A DNA stretch of 32,656 nt from Vulcanimicrobiota bacterium (GTDB lineage: Bacteria; Vulcanimicrobiota; Vulcanimicrobiia; Vulcanimicrobiales; Vulcanimicrobiaceae), in contig JAQBPK010000265.1 of assembly GCA_028287565.1 (NCBI GenBank), forward strand, positions 1-32,656. Reading direction: 5' to 3'. A program made the position numbers and the translations under genes. Positions within the stretch are counted from its first letter, which is position 1; each line of letters opens with the position of its first letter. Below the pieces are notes generated by a model. That model saw only the letters and a program-made list of their open reading frames with translations. It had not been told where the DNA came from and made no database searches. Shown piece after piece: positions 22,905 to 30,111 of the stretch.

Positions 22905-23573
22905 GTGATGCTCGGGGTGTTCTTCAGCTACGTGCGCGCCTGGGGCGAAGAGTTCGCGCGCGACGTCGAGCAGACGCTCGACGATGCGGTGGACGACGAA
23001 CGCGTGCGCCTCGACGACCTCTTCGACGCGAACTACGTCGAGATCAAGGGCGACGCAGTGCGCAGCTTAGCGCGGCTGTTCGACGTGGCCCGCGTCAGCC
23101 GTGACGGCTTCGCGCCACCGAAATACCGCACGATCTACGACCATCTCGTCGATGAGTCGCTCGCACCTGTATGCGACGAATATGCGGCGCGCGACAGCAA
23201 GCTCGTGTTCGCCAGCGTGACGGACCTAAATGGCTTCGCAGTGATGGTCCCCGGACCGCTGCGCCGCGACATCACCGGCGACCGCCTGCGCGACCTCGAA
23301 GGCAATCGCATCAAGCGAATCTTCGAGGACACGGTCGGCCTGCTGGCGGCACGCGTCGCGCTGGACCGCGCAGGCGAAGCCCCGCGCCGCGCCTCGCGCA
23401 CGGCACTGCTCGAACGCGGCATCGACCTGCGCCGCCCCCCGGGCGCGCGCCCGTTCATGCTGCAGACCTACGCGCGCGATACGGGGCAAGTCTTCAACGA
23501 CGTAGCGTTCCCCGTGTACGTGAAAGGCGAGCGCTTCGGCAGCGTCCGCCTGGCCTACGACCCGGCCGCATAG
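22905..23573 (+). CDS. Free-standing sensor-like domain protein after the liv operon
   Basis: The 222-residue protein has no signal peptide and no membrane helix. The first 100 residues are helical (FFSYVRAWGEEFARDVEQTL ...). The second half has LVFASVTDLNGFAVMVPGP, a DLEGNRIKRIFEDTVGLLAA stretch, FMLQTYARDTGQVFNDVAFPVYV and GERFGSVRLAYDP. From memory these match the sensory module of some methyl-accepting chemotaxis proteins, where D-x-N-G-Y, N-R-x-K-R-I-F, L-L-Q-T-Y-x-R-D-T-G and G-x-x-W-G-x-x-R-x-G-Y recur. Here no methyl-accepting part is attached. It could start at GTG 22905 or ATG 22908. Only 7 bp separate it from livM, so it is cotranscribed and may sense or bind the importer's substrate. 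The role is inferred. Confidence 0.7.
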   Translation: MMLGVFFSYVRAWGEEFARDVEQTLDDAVDDERVRLDDLFDANYVEIKGDAVRSLARLFDVARVSRDGFAPPKYRTIYDHLVDESLAPVCDEYAARDSKLVFASVTDLNGFAVMVPGPLRRDITGDRLRDLEGNRIKRIFEDTVGLLAARVALDRAGEAPRRASRTALLERGIDLRRPPGARPFMLQTYARDTGQVFNDVAFPVYVKGERFGSVRLAYDPAA

Positions 23574-23601
23574 ACTGTACGTAAAGAATGTCGGCCCACG
23601 G

Positions 23602-23624
23602 GTATATATCCGTTGTATATATCC
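23602..23624 (+). promoter_or_regulatory. Direct-repeat operator candidate for the toxin-antitoxin pair
   Basis: GTATATATCC occurs twice (23602-23611 and 23615-23624) with a 3-bp spacer, 25 bp before the antitoxin start. It is AT-rich in an otherwise GC-rich window. Paired half-sites on a 13-bp period suit cooperative binding by ribbon-helix-helix dimers, which usually autorepress such operons. Confidence 0.55.
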
Positions 23625-23649
23625 TCAAGCTGGGGTAACCTACGAGACG

Positions 23650-23874
23650 ATGGCAAAAATTTCGATGGTGGTGCCGGACGCCGACCTGGCGCTTATCGAC
23701 GAGGTGGCTGCGCCGAACCGAACGGCTTTCATGCTCGCTGCCGCTAGGGAAGCCGCCGTTCGAATACGACGCCAGCGCGACGATGCCGAAATTGCCCGAA
23801 TCCTTGACGCAAGCGCCGAAAACGATCGGGCGATCCTTGCCGAATTCGCCGCCACGACGGCCGATGGTCTGTGA
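23650..23874 (+). CDS. Ribbon-helix-helix antitoxin
   Basis: The 74-residue protein opens with a beta strand (KISMVVPDADLALIDEV), then two helices around NRTAFMLAAAREAAVRIR, a ribbon-helix-helix DNA-binding fold. The Asp/Glu-rich C-terminal half (ARILDASAENDRAILAEF) would wrap the toxin. It overlaps the MazF/PemK-type toxin gene by 4 nt (GTGA), the usual antitoxin-first order. The direct repeat upstream fits autoregulation. Together these make the assignment good although the antitoxin family itself is divergent. Confidence 0.85.
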   Translation: MAKISMVVPDADLALIDEVAAPNRTAFMLAAAREAAVRIRRQRDDAEIARILDASAENDRAILAEFAATTADGL

Positions 23875-24206
23875 ACCGCGGAGACGTTTATTGGTTCAAC
23901 CTGGACCCAACGGTTGGGAACGAAACTCAGAAAACCCGCATGTGTGTGGTCGTCCAACGGCTCAACACCGAAAAATCGCCTGTGTTGATCGTGTGTCCAA
24001 TATCCGACGCGGGAGCCCGGCCGCCTAACCTCTTAAATCCGGCCGTGCCTAGGGGCGCCGGTGGAACGACAAAGGATAGCCGGGTCTTGGTCCATCAAAT
24101 TCGCACGCTCGACAAAAACCGGATTGTCGGCGCTAAGGTCGGGGAATTATGCGAGAACATCATGGCCGACGTGTCGCGGGGACTGAAAGCGATTCTCGAC
24201 CTTTAG
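23871..24206 (+). CDS. MazF/PemK-type mRNA interferase toxin
   Basis: The 111-residue toxin starts at GTG 23871. It has NRGDVYWFNLDPTVGNETQK, the conserved R-G-D-V/I-Y-x-x-x-L-D-P-x-x-G-x-E-x-x-K segment of the MazF SH3-like fold, then VVVQRLN, a PISDAG loop and DSRVLVHQIRTLDKNRI, where the Ser/Gln-Ile-Arg-x-x-D pattern is conserved. Members cut mRNA at short sequence motifs and are neutralised by the partner antitoxin. Length is normal. The pair sits in an AT-richer patch next to tRNA-Val and is likely acquired. Confidence 0.92.
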   Translation: MNRGDVYWFNLDPTVGNETQKTRMCVVVQRLNTEKSPVLIVCPISDAGARPPNLLNPAVPRGAGGTTKDSRVLVHQIRTLDKNRIVGAKVGELCENIMADVSRGLKAILDL

Positions 24207-24270
24207 ATGACGCTCGCCGCCCTACGGTCGAGCATGCAGAGCAGCAAGCGATCCAGAGGAGCGAAAGGGT

Positions 24271-24300
24271 TTGACGCGACGCCGCCATATCGAGTAAACT
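24271..24300 (+). promoter_or_regulatory. Promoter of tRNA-Val(GAC)
   Basis: TTGACG (24271-24276) and TAAACT (24295-24300) are separated by 18 bp, matching the -35 and -10 consensus in 5/6 and 4/6 positions. The -10 ends 12 nt before the mature tRNA. Confidence 0.75.
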
Positions 24301-24312
24301 CACCCTTTGGAC

Positions 24313-24387
24313 GGGCGGCTAGCTCAGTGGGAGAGCGCTACATTGACACTGTAGAGGTCAGAAGTTCAATCCTTCTGCCGCCCACCA
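24313..24387 (+). tRNA. tRNA-Val (anticodon GAC)
   Basis: A 75-nt cloverleaf with acceptor GGGCGGC/GCCGCCC, discriminator A and encoded CCA. The D arm is GCTCAGTGGGAGAGC, the anticodon stem-loop CTACA-TTGACAC-TGTAG, and the T arm contains AGTTCAATCC. GAC reads GTC and GTT codons, complementing the CAC isoacceptor at 6840. Confidence 0.96.
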
Positions 24388-24390
24388 TTT

Positions 24391-24417
24391 GAAAAGCCTT
24401 GTAGTACAGGGCTTTTC
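24391..24417 (+). terminator. Intrinsic terminator of tRNA-Val(GAC)
   Basis: A stem of about 10 bp (AAAAGCCTTGT with ACAGGGCTTTT, one G-U pair) starts 5 nt past the CCA and is followed by CTTC. The stem base is itself T-rich on the 3' side, a common compact terminator. Confidence 0.8.
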
Positions 24418-24421
24418 TTCA

Positions 24422-24439
24422 TTGTTGGATATCCAACAA
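24422..24439. repeat. 18-bp perfect palindrome between tRNA-Val and the zinc-ribbon gene
   Basis: TTGTTGGATATCCAACAA reads identically on both strands, without a loop, so it is a DNA-level dyad rather than an RNA hairpin. It lies just after the tRNA terminator and about 95 bp before the next start codon. It could be an operator for a dimeric repressor or a recombination core. Confidence 0.6.
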
Positions 24440-24534
24440 AGCCGCGGGAGGCTTTTGTACCCCTTCGGACGCGCGCAGGAGCATACCGACCAAGCGCCCA
24501 AGGTCGGAGCCAGCACGATCTTGGAGGCCGTCGC

Positions 24535-25212
24535 GTGAACGATCAGCAGCGTCGGTGCGTCAACTGCGCGCAAGCGATTCCCGCTGATGCGGCTTTCTGC
24601 CCGAGGTGCGGCTGGCATTCAAGCGCTGCACTTTCAAAGGCGCCGGCGAGGGCTTCCGGAGCATGGTGGGGGTGGCTCGTCGCGATCCTCGTCGTGCTTG
24701 GCGGGCTGTACGCACTCGGCGGCACTAAGAATGCTACGCCCGCGTCCTCCGACACGCCCGCCATCACGGAAGATGTTACTACACCAAGCGGACGCACCCT
24801 ACATGCTGTCGCGGTCGACGGCGTCCTCTACGCGATCGATAAGGCATATGTCGCGCATGCGCTCGGAACCCAAAGCGCATACCAAAAGCAAACGAATGCG
24901 CACGGCGAGTTCATCGTCGTGCGCGTCTACGCCGACAATCGTTCCAGCAAGAGCGAATCCGCGAGCCTCCACGATGCGGTACTTATCGATCGCACCGGGG
25001 CAGAATACGCGTCGTCATTCGATGGGTTGTACGCACTGCACGAAGCCGGCGATGACGAGGCTCTTGGCACGCATGACGATCTAAACCCCGGCCTGCATCG
25101 CTTCGTGAAGCAGGCGTTTGACGTGCCAGACGGGTTGCAATCTCTCACTCTGAAGATCCCGCACAGAATATTCTCAGGCGACAAAGATGGATTGCTTGAA
25201 GTTCCGCTGTGA
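24535..25212 (+). CDS. Zinc-ribbon, single-pass membrane protein with DUF4352-like domain
   Basis: The 225-residue protein starts at GTG 24535, set by GGAGG 7 nt before. It opens with a zinc ribbon: Cys8, Cys11, Cys22 and Cys25 in CVNC and CPRCG. A hydrophobic helix at about 43-65 (WWGWLVAILVVLGGLYALGG) follows. The outer part has GEFIVVRVYADNRS, AVLIDRTGAEYASS and LNPGLHRFVKQAFDVPDG, matching the plan of DUF4352-like Ig-fold domains attached to lipoproteins and zinc-ribbon anchors. In such proteins the ribbon is cytoplasmic and the beta domain outside. Function is not known. Its codon use appears less GC-rich than that of neighbouring operons. Confidence 0.75.
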   Translation: MNDQQRRCVNCAQAIPADAAFCPRCGWHSSAALSKAPARASGAWWGWLVAILVVLGGLYALGGTKNATPASSDTPAITEDVTTPSGRTLHAVAVDGVLYAIDKAYVAHALGTQSAYQKQTNAHGEFIVVRVYADNRSSKSESASLHDAVLIDRTGAEYASSFDGLYALHEAGDDEALGTHDDLNPGLHRFVKQAFDVPDGLQSLTLKIPHRIFSGDKDGLLEVPL

Positions 25213-25332
25213 TCGTGCCGAGTGGTATCATGATCCTCTTGAGCTCTACCATTGTGGCGAAATGCGGTCGAGTGGCTAGCGCACCCTGTTTCGTTGGTGA
25301 AACTACCGTCTTTGCCCGACGATCGTCCCGTG

Positions 25333-26001
25333 ATGAGTAATGCCTCGCGATTAGTAATCGTGCTAACAGCGACTGCCGCGATTATCGCGGCAATCGCTAT
25401 GACGCGCTGGAGCGCGCACGAGCAGCGCATCGCTCAATACGAGCAGCGGGCGGCCGCTTCGACCCGTCTAGCGCAGTCTTACCGCAAAATCACGGACCAC
25501 CTTGAGGCGCGACGCATCTCTAGCAATGAGTTACTGAACCGCCTGCACGCCGCCTATACTAATGCGCGCGGAAGTGAGGGGATTGCAACACTAGTGCCGA
25601 TTCGCGACCGCATGGACGCAGTACGTCGCGGAGATCACTTTGAGGATATTATCGACGAGGCGCGGCGCACGCTCCCGTCATCTGAAGCGAAAGCGCTTGA
25701 CCACGATTTTACGGTGTTACTCAGACGCCAAGAGGATTCTCGCGACGCCACGCAGGCCCTTAGCGCTGGGCTGTCCGCGTACATATCCAACCCGTTCCTT
25801 GGTGCGATCAGCGCGGGATCACCTGACAAGCTCAAGGCGCGCGAGGCAATGGCGCGAAAGGCGTTCAATGCTGCATTCGAAGTAGTTCAGGGAGACCTGT
25901 ATCAACGGTCGACGCGGGCGGGCCGACGAGCGGCAGACGACAGGGCAGCGGTAGTTGCAGCCCGTGGCAAGTCAGTCATAGACGCCGTATGGGCGCCGTG
26001 A
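25333..26001 (+). CDS. Unknown membrane-anchored helical protein
   Basis: From ATG 25333 this 222-residue product has one N-terminal transmembrane segment (RLVIVLTATAAIIAAIAM). A long, charged, mostly helical domain without cysteines follows: EQRIAQYEQRAAASTRLAQS, RRISSNELLNRLHAA, FEDIIDEARRTL, then a second helical half ending in an Arg/Ala-rich tail. A longer frame from TTG 25252 adds 27 residues that read unlike a signal anchor, so I preferred 25333, though neither start has a good ribosome site. It follows the zinc-ribbon gene and shares its lower GC. I do not recognise it; a coiled-coil scaffold is the most I can say. Confidence 0.55.
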   Translation: MSNASRLVIVLTATAAIIAAIAMTRWSAHEQRIAQYEQRAAASTRLAQSYRKITDHLEARRISSNELLNRLHAAYTNARGSEGIATLVPIRDRMDAVRRGDHFEDIIDEARRTLPSSEAKALDHDFTVLLRRQEDSRDATQALSAGLSAYISNPFLGAISAGSPDKLKAREAMARKAFNAAFEVVQGDLYQRSTRAGRRAADDRAAVVAARGKSVIDAVWAP

Positions 26002-26165
26002 CGCGCCGGGACGAGGTTTGGTCCGTCGCCGACTGAAGAGCAGGACCCATCACACGCGTGCAGCGCGAAGGTGCCTGGCATTCGTTTGGATCTCACGGGT
26101 GCGCTGAAACAAGCGCAGCCGGGTCGCCGTACCTCGGCTAGACTGCCAGCCGTTGGGAGGCGTTC

Positions 26166-26288
26166 GTGACTTTGATCGGCTTCTTTTGGTTCTTCAGCGC
26201 CATGTGGGTCGCCGCGCTTGCGATGCAGCATCCCGAGCGATTCGAACGCTTCTTCGACCGCATCAACGCCCGGCTGAATTCTCGCTAG
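26166..26288 (+). CDS. 40-residue membrane peptide
   Basis: A GTG preceded by GGGAGG 5-6 nt upstream opens a 40-codon frame: VTLIGFFWFFSAMWVAALAM forms one hydrophobic helix, then HPERFERFFDRINARLNSR is an amphipathic, basic tail. The layout suits a small inner-membrane protein. It is convergent with the VIT-type transporter gene. Translation is supported only by the ribosome site and composition. Confidence 0.45.
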   Translation: MTLIGFFWFFSAMWVAALAMQHPERFERFFDRINARLNSR

Positions 26289-26302
26289 CCGCGCGACGCT
26301 TC

Positions 26303-27016
26303 CTAGAGCGCGGCGCCGTGCGACGCCACCAGCCGCGCTAGGCCGTATGCCACACCGGCCGCGAGCGCGCCGATGAACCAGGTCTGGAGCGCACCCACGA
26401 CGACCGGCATCGCGAGCACGCGTGCGCGCACCGCGCCGAACACGAGCAGCGCGATCGTGGTGCACAGGATCGACCAGTACAGCGCGTCGTGCGCGTTGGG
26501 CACGAACAGGTACGGTGCGAGCGGGAAGATGCCGCCCAGCACGTAGCCGCCGCCCACCAGCGCGGCGCTGCGCGGCGCCGCGCGCTCGTCGGGGCGCTCG
26601 AGGCCCAGCTCGTTGCGCATCATGAACTCGACCCACTGCTCGCGGTCGCTCGTGATCTCGTTCACCACGCGGGTGAGGACCGGTTCGCGCACGCCGTAGC
26701 CGTGGAGGATCTGGGCGACCTCAGCCTTCTCTTCGTTCGGAATCTCCTCGGTCTCGCGAATCTCGCGCGCGTACTCCTTGACGTAGTGCGCGATCTCGCT
26801 GCGCGCGGCCAAGTAACCGCCCAGTCCCATGGAGATCGCGCCCGCGACGATCTCGGCGAGGCCGGCCGTGAGCACGATCCCGCTTGCGGCGACGACGCCT
26901 GTTACGCCCGCGGCGAGCGCAAAGGGGACCGTCAACCCGTCGGCCATGCCGAGGACCAGGTCGCGGATGGTTTGGGTGCCGGCGCCGTGGCGCTCGTGCT
27001 CGGCGGCTTGAATCAC
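26303..27016 (-). CDS. VIT1/CCC1-family Fe/Mn transporter-like membrane protein
   Basis: From GTG 27016 the 237-residue protein reads IRDLVLGMADGLTVPFALAAG, the N-terminal signature of the VIT1/CCC1 group, where the first helix carries D-G-L. SMGLGGYLAARSE (helix 2) and a cytoplasmic acidic helix pair EYAREIRETEEIPNEEKAEV follow; this Glu-rich loop binds metal in the plant iron transporter. About five membrane helices are visible, ending AYGLARLVASHG. Longer frames to 27154 enter the thrS start region and are Arg-rich, so the GTG was chosen. It should move Fe(II) or Mn(II) out of the cytoplasm, by analogy. It is divergent from thrS with 86 bp between them. Confidence 0.88.
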   Translation of the reverse strand: MIQAAEHERHGAGTQTIRDLVLGMADGLTVPFALAAGVTGVVAASGIVLTAGLAEIVAGAISMGLGGYLAARSEIAHYVKEYAREIRETEEIPNEEKAEVAQILHGYGVREPVLTRVVNEITSDREQWVEFMMRNELGLERPDERAAPRSAALVGGGYVLGGIFPLAPYLFVPNAHDALYWSILCTTIALLVFGAVRARVLAMPVVVGALQTWFIGALAAGVAYGLARLVASHGAAL

Positions 27017-27102
27017 CGGCCGATAGTAGCCGAGGCGGCCGATTTCGTCACGCCTGCGGTCCGTTGTGAGGCACGCCGAATGCTTCCGGCGAAGGGAGCC
27101 GC

Positions 27103-28842
27103 GTGACGACCTTGACGCCTCAGGAGCAGACGCACCCGCCCGTGGACATCGCACACCTCCGCCACACGGCGGCGCACGTGCTTGCGTACGCCGTACAGGA
27201 CCTCTTCCCCGAAGCGAAGCCGACGATCGGGCCCGCGATCGAGAACGGGTTCTACTACGACTTCGACCGGAGCGAGCCGTTCACGCCCGAGGACCTCGAG
27301 AAGCTGGAAGCGCGGATGCGCGAGATCGTCGCGTCCGACTACGCGATGACCGGCCGGCGCGTGTCGCGCGAAGACGCGATCGAAGCGTTCCGCGACAATC
27401 CCTACAAGGTCGAGATCGCGCGCGAGATCCCCGAAGGCGATCCGATCACGCTGTACACGATCGGCGAGTTCACGGACCTGTGCCGTGGCGGCCACGCCGA
27501 CTCCACCGGCGCAATCGGGGCGGTCGAGCTGAATTCGGTCGCGGGCGCGTACTGGCGCGGCAAGTCGGACAACCCGATGCTGCAGCGCATCTACGGCACC
27601 GCGTTCACGACGCAGCAGGAGCTCGACGACTACCACGCGTTCCTCGACGAGGCGGCGAAGCGCGATCACCGCAGGCTCGGCGCCGACCTCGATCTCTACC
27701 ACGTCGACGAGCTCGCGGGCGGCGGTCTGATCTTCTGGCATCCCAAAGGCGCGCTGATGCGCGGGATCGTCGAGCAGTTCATTCGCGACGGCCTGCGCGA
27801 GCGCGGCTATCTCCCGGTCATCACGCCGCATGTCGTGCACGAGAACCTCTACGCGACCTCGGGGCATCTCGAGAACTTCGCCGACTCGATGTTCGGCCCG
27901 ATCGAGGTGGAAGGCCAGCGCTTCCGGCTCAAGCCGATGAACTGCCCGGGCCACATCCTGATCTACAAGAACGACGCGCACTCGTACCGCGACCTGCCGC
28001 TGCGCTTCTCCGAGTTCGGCACGGTCTACCGCTTCGAGCTGAGCGGCACGCTGCATGGTCTTACGCGCGTGCGCGGCTTCACGCAGGACGACGCACACCT
28101 CTTCTGCACGCCGGAGCAGTTGCAGGGCGAGTTCGAGCAAACGCTCGACGAAGCGCTGCGGCTGATGGACGCGTTCGGCTTCTCCGGCTTCGAGTATTTC
28201 CTGAGCACGCGCGCGGAGCGCGGCCCGACCGACGACATCGCCGAAGCCGCGATTCGCAACGCACTGGAGTCGCGCAACCTGCCGTACGGGATCGACGAGG
28301 GCGGCGGCGCGTTCTACGGGCCGAAGCTCGACATCAATCTGCACGATGCGATCGGCCGCAAATGGCAGCTCGGCACCGTGCAGGTCGACTTCGTGCTGCC
28401 CGAGCGCTTCGAGCTGAAATATCGCGGCGCGGACGGCATGGACCACCGCCCGGTGATGATCCACCGTGCGCTCGCGGGCTCGATGGAACGGTTCTTCGGC
28501 GTGCTTATCGAGCATTTCGGCGGAAACTTCCCGGCCTGGCTCGCGCCCACGCAAGCCGTCGTCGTGCCGATCTCGGAGCACCAGCTCGACTACGCGTACG
28601 AAGTGCGGGACAAGCTACGCGCGCGCGGCTTCCGGATCGACGTCGATTCGTCGAACGAGAAGCTCGGCTACAAGATCCGCCACTGGAAGACGCAGAAGGT
28701 TCCGTACATCCTGGTCGTCGGCAAGAGCGAGTTGGCCGAGAGCAAGGTGAACGTCAACGAGCGCAGCGTCGAGGAAAAGCGCAACGTGACGGTGGACGAG
28801 TTCGCCGAGGAACTCGCAGCGAAGGTCGCCGCGAAGCGTTAG
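27103..28842 (+). CDS. thrS: Threonyl-tRNA synthetase lacking the N-terminal TGS domain
   Basis: The 579-residue class II synthetase charges tRNA-Thr and edits Ser-tRNA-Thr. The editing domain has HTAAH (21-25) and CRGGH (127-131), the catalytic Cys and His. The core has motif 2 around FSEFGTVYRFELSG with LTRVRGFTQDDAH, the zinc Cys in MNCPGH, and motif 3 in MIHRALAGSMERFFGVLIEH. The anticodon-binding domain ends in NVTVDEFAEELAAKV. A typical ThrS is about 640 residues and starts with a TGS domain of about 60 residues; here the protein begins directly at the editing region. The GTG start at 27103 is 86 bp after the divergent VIT gene, leaving no room for a TGS-coding stretch in frame. TGS-less ThrS are known in some bacteria. 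Confidence 0.95.
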   Translation: MTTLTPQEQTHPPVDIAHLRHTAAHVLAYAVQDLFPEAKPTIGPAIENGFYYDFDRSEPFTPEDLEKLEARMREIVASDYAMTGRRVSREDAIEAFRDNPYKVEIAREIPEGDPITLYTIGEFTDLCRGGHADSTGAIGAVELNSVAGAYWRGKSDNPMLQRIYGTAFTTQQELDDYHAFLDEAAKRDHRRLGADLDLYHVDELAGGGLIFWHPKGALMRGIVEQFIRDGLRERGYLPVITPHVVHENLYATSGHLENFADSMFGPIEVEGQRFRLKPMNCPGHILIYKNDAHSYRDLPLRFSEFGTVYRFELSGTLHGLTRVRGFTQDDAHLFCTPEQLQGEFEQTLDEALRLMDAFGFSGFEYFLSTRAERGPTDDIAEAAIRNALESRNLPYGIDEGGGAFYGPKLDINLHDAIGRKWQLGTVQVDFVLPERFELKYRGADGMDHRPVMIHRALAGSMERFFGVLIEHFGGNFPAWLAPTQAVVVPISEHQLDYAYEVRDKLRARGFRIDVDSSNEKLGYKIRHWKTQKVPYILVVGKSELAESKVNVNERSVEEKRNVTVDEFAEELAAKVAAKR

Positions 28843-28870
28843 CCCCCGGCGACGAATGCCGGCGCTAACG

Positions 28871-30061
28871 TTATCCCGCGACGATCGGTTCCGCGAGTGC
28901 CGCGCCTGGGCTGGGTCGCGTCCAGAACATTGCTGCGAGTGCGGCGGCGAGCAGTTGCACGACGAGGATCAGCGCGACCGTCGCGGGCCAACCGCCGCGT
29001 GACCACACTGTCGCGGGGAGGATCGCGCCAAGCCCGCCGCCGGTGTAGTACACGGTGAGATACAGAGCGGCGGCGGTCGAGCGGCGTTCGCGCGCGACGA
29101 TGCCGATGTAGCCTTGCGACGACGCTTGCGCCGCGAAGACGCCGGTCGTCATCACGGTGAGGCCCGCGACGATCGCGACGATCGACGGGATCAGCGTTAG
29201 CAGCAGGCCGGTTGCGCTCGTCGCGATGGCGATGAGAACCGTCGCGCGGTGGCCGAGGCGGTCGATGAGCCGTCCCGCGAGCGGCGTCGCGACGACGGCC
29301 ACGAGGTATACGAAGAACACGTTGCCGAGCGCGACGGTGCCCAGCCCGAACGGCGGCGCGGCGAGGTGGTACGTCACGAACGTCAGCGCGGCGACCAGCG
29401 AGAACAGCACGCTCCCGCCGACCGCATATGTCGCGAGGAGCACGGGATCGCGCACGAAGCGCCCGATCGCGCGCACCGCTCCGACCGCGGATGCCTGGCG
29501 CGTGAAGCGCTTCGCGCGCGGCAACAGCGCCCACACCACCGCGCCGCCGCCGAGGTTCATCACGCCGAGCACGACGAACGCGACGTGCCAGTCCCAGCGC
29601 GCGGCGACGATCGCCGTGACATACCGGCCGAGAAATCCGCCGAGTACGTTGCCCGCGATATAGGCGCTGATCGCGCGCCCGCCGATCGCGGGCGGGAATT
29701 CCTCGGCGACGTACGCGACGGTCACCGCGAACACCGCCGGCATGAACAACCCCTGCACGAAGCGCCATGCGAGCAGCGCGTGCAGCGTCGTCGCGCCCGC
29801 TGCGGCGAACGTCACGAGCGCGAGCCCGAGAATCGCGGTAACGATCACGCGCTTGCGGCCGAGCGCATCGGCGAGCGGTCCGACGAACGGCGCGGCCATG
29901 GCGCACGCGAACGTCAGGACGGAGATCGTCGCGCCGACCGCCGCCTCACCGGTATGGAACTCGACGCGCAGCTCGGGCAGCAGCGGCTGCGTGGCGTACA
30001 TGTCGAGAAACGCGGTGCCGCCGCAGGCGCCGACGGCTAGGTAGCGCGGGTCGAATCGCAC
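28871..30061 (-). CDS. MFS transporter, YnfM-like
   Basis: The protein of about 396 residues has 12 hydrophobic helices. It begins YLAVGACGGTAFLDMYATQPLLPEL and has GPLADALGRKRVIV (the 2-3 loop motif of the superfamily), LIDRLGHRA in the second half, and GARAT-like turns. YnfM/AraJ-type drug or solute exporters share the MYATQPLLP opening. The GTG at 30061 (VRFDPRYLA) was preferred to a TTG six codons upstream. It converges with thrS and is divergent from tsaD by 50 bp. The substrate is unknown. Confidence 0.9.
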   Translation of the reverse strand: MRFDPRYLAVGACGGTAFLDMYATQPLLPELRVEFHTGEAAVGATISVLTFACAMAAPFVGPLADALGRKRVIVTAILGLALVTFAAAGATTLHALLAWRFVQGLFMPAVFAVTVAYVAEEFPPAIGGRAISAYIAGNVLGGFLGRYVTAIVAARWDWHVAFVVLGVMNLGGGAVVWALLPRAKRFTRQASAVGAVRAIGRFVRDPVLLATYAVGGSVLFSLVAALTFVTYHLAAPPFGLGTVALGNVFFVYLVAVVATPLAGRLIDRLGHRATVLIAIATSATGLLLTLIPSIVAIVAGLTVMTTGVFAAQASSQGYIGIVARERRSTAAALYLTVYYTGGGLGAILPATVWSRGGWPATVALILVVQLLAAALAAMFWTRPSPGAALAEPIVAG

Positions 30062-30111
30062 CCGAGCACCATACCGCAACCACGGGCGGGGCGCTACGAG
30101 TCAGATCGTAG

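Noticed and set aside
23574-26300. A complete integrative element bounded by tRNA-Val
   Set aside because: No integrase and no second copy of the tRNA 3' end were found; only composition and gene content suggest transfer.
28843-28870. Terminator between thrS and the convergent MFS gene
   Set aside because: Only a 5-bp stem (CCGGC/GCCGG) and no T-tract.
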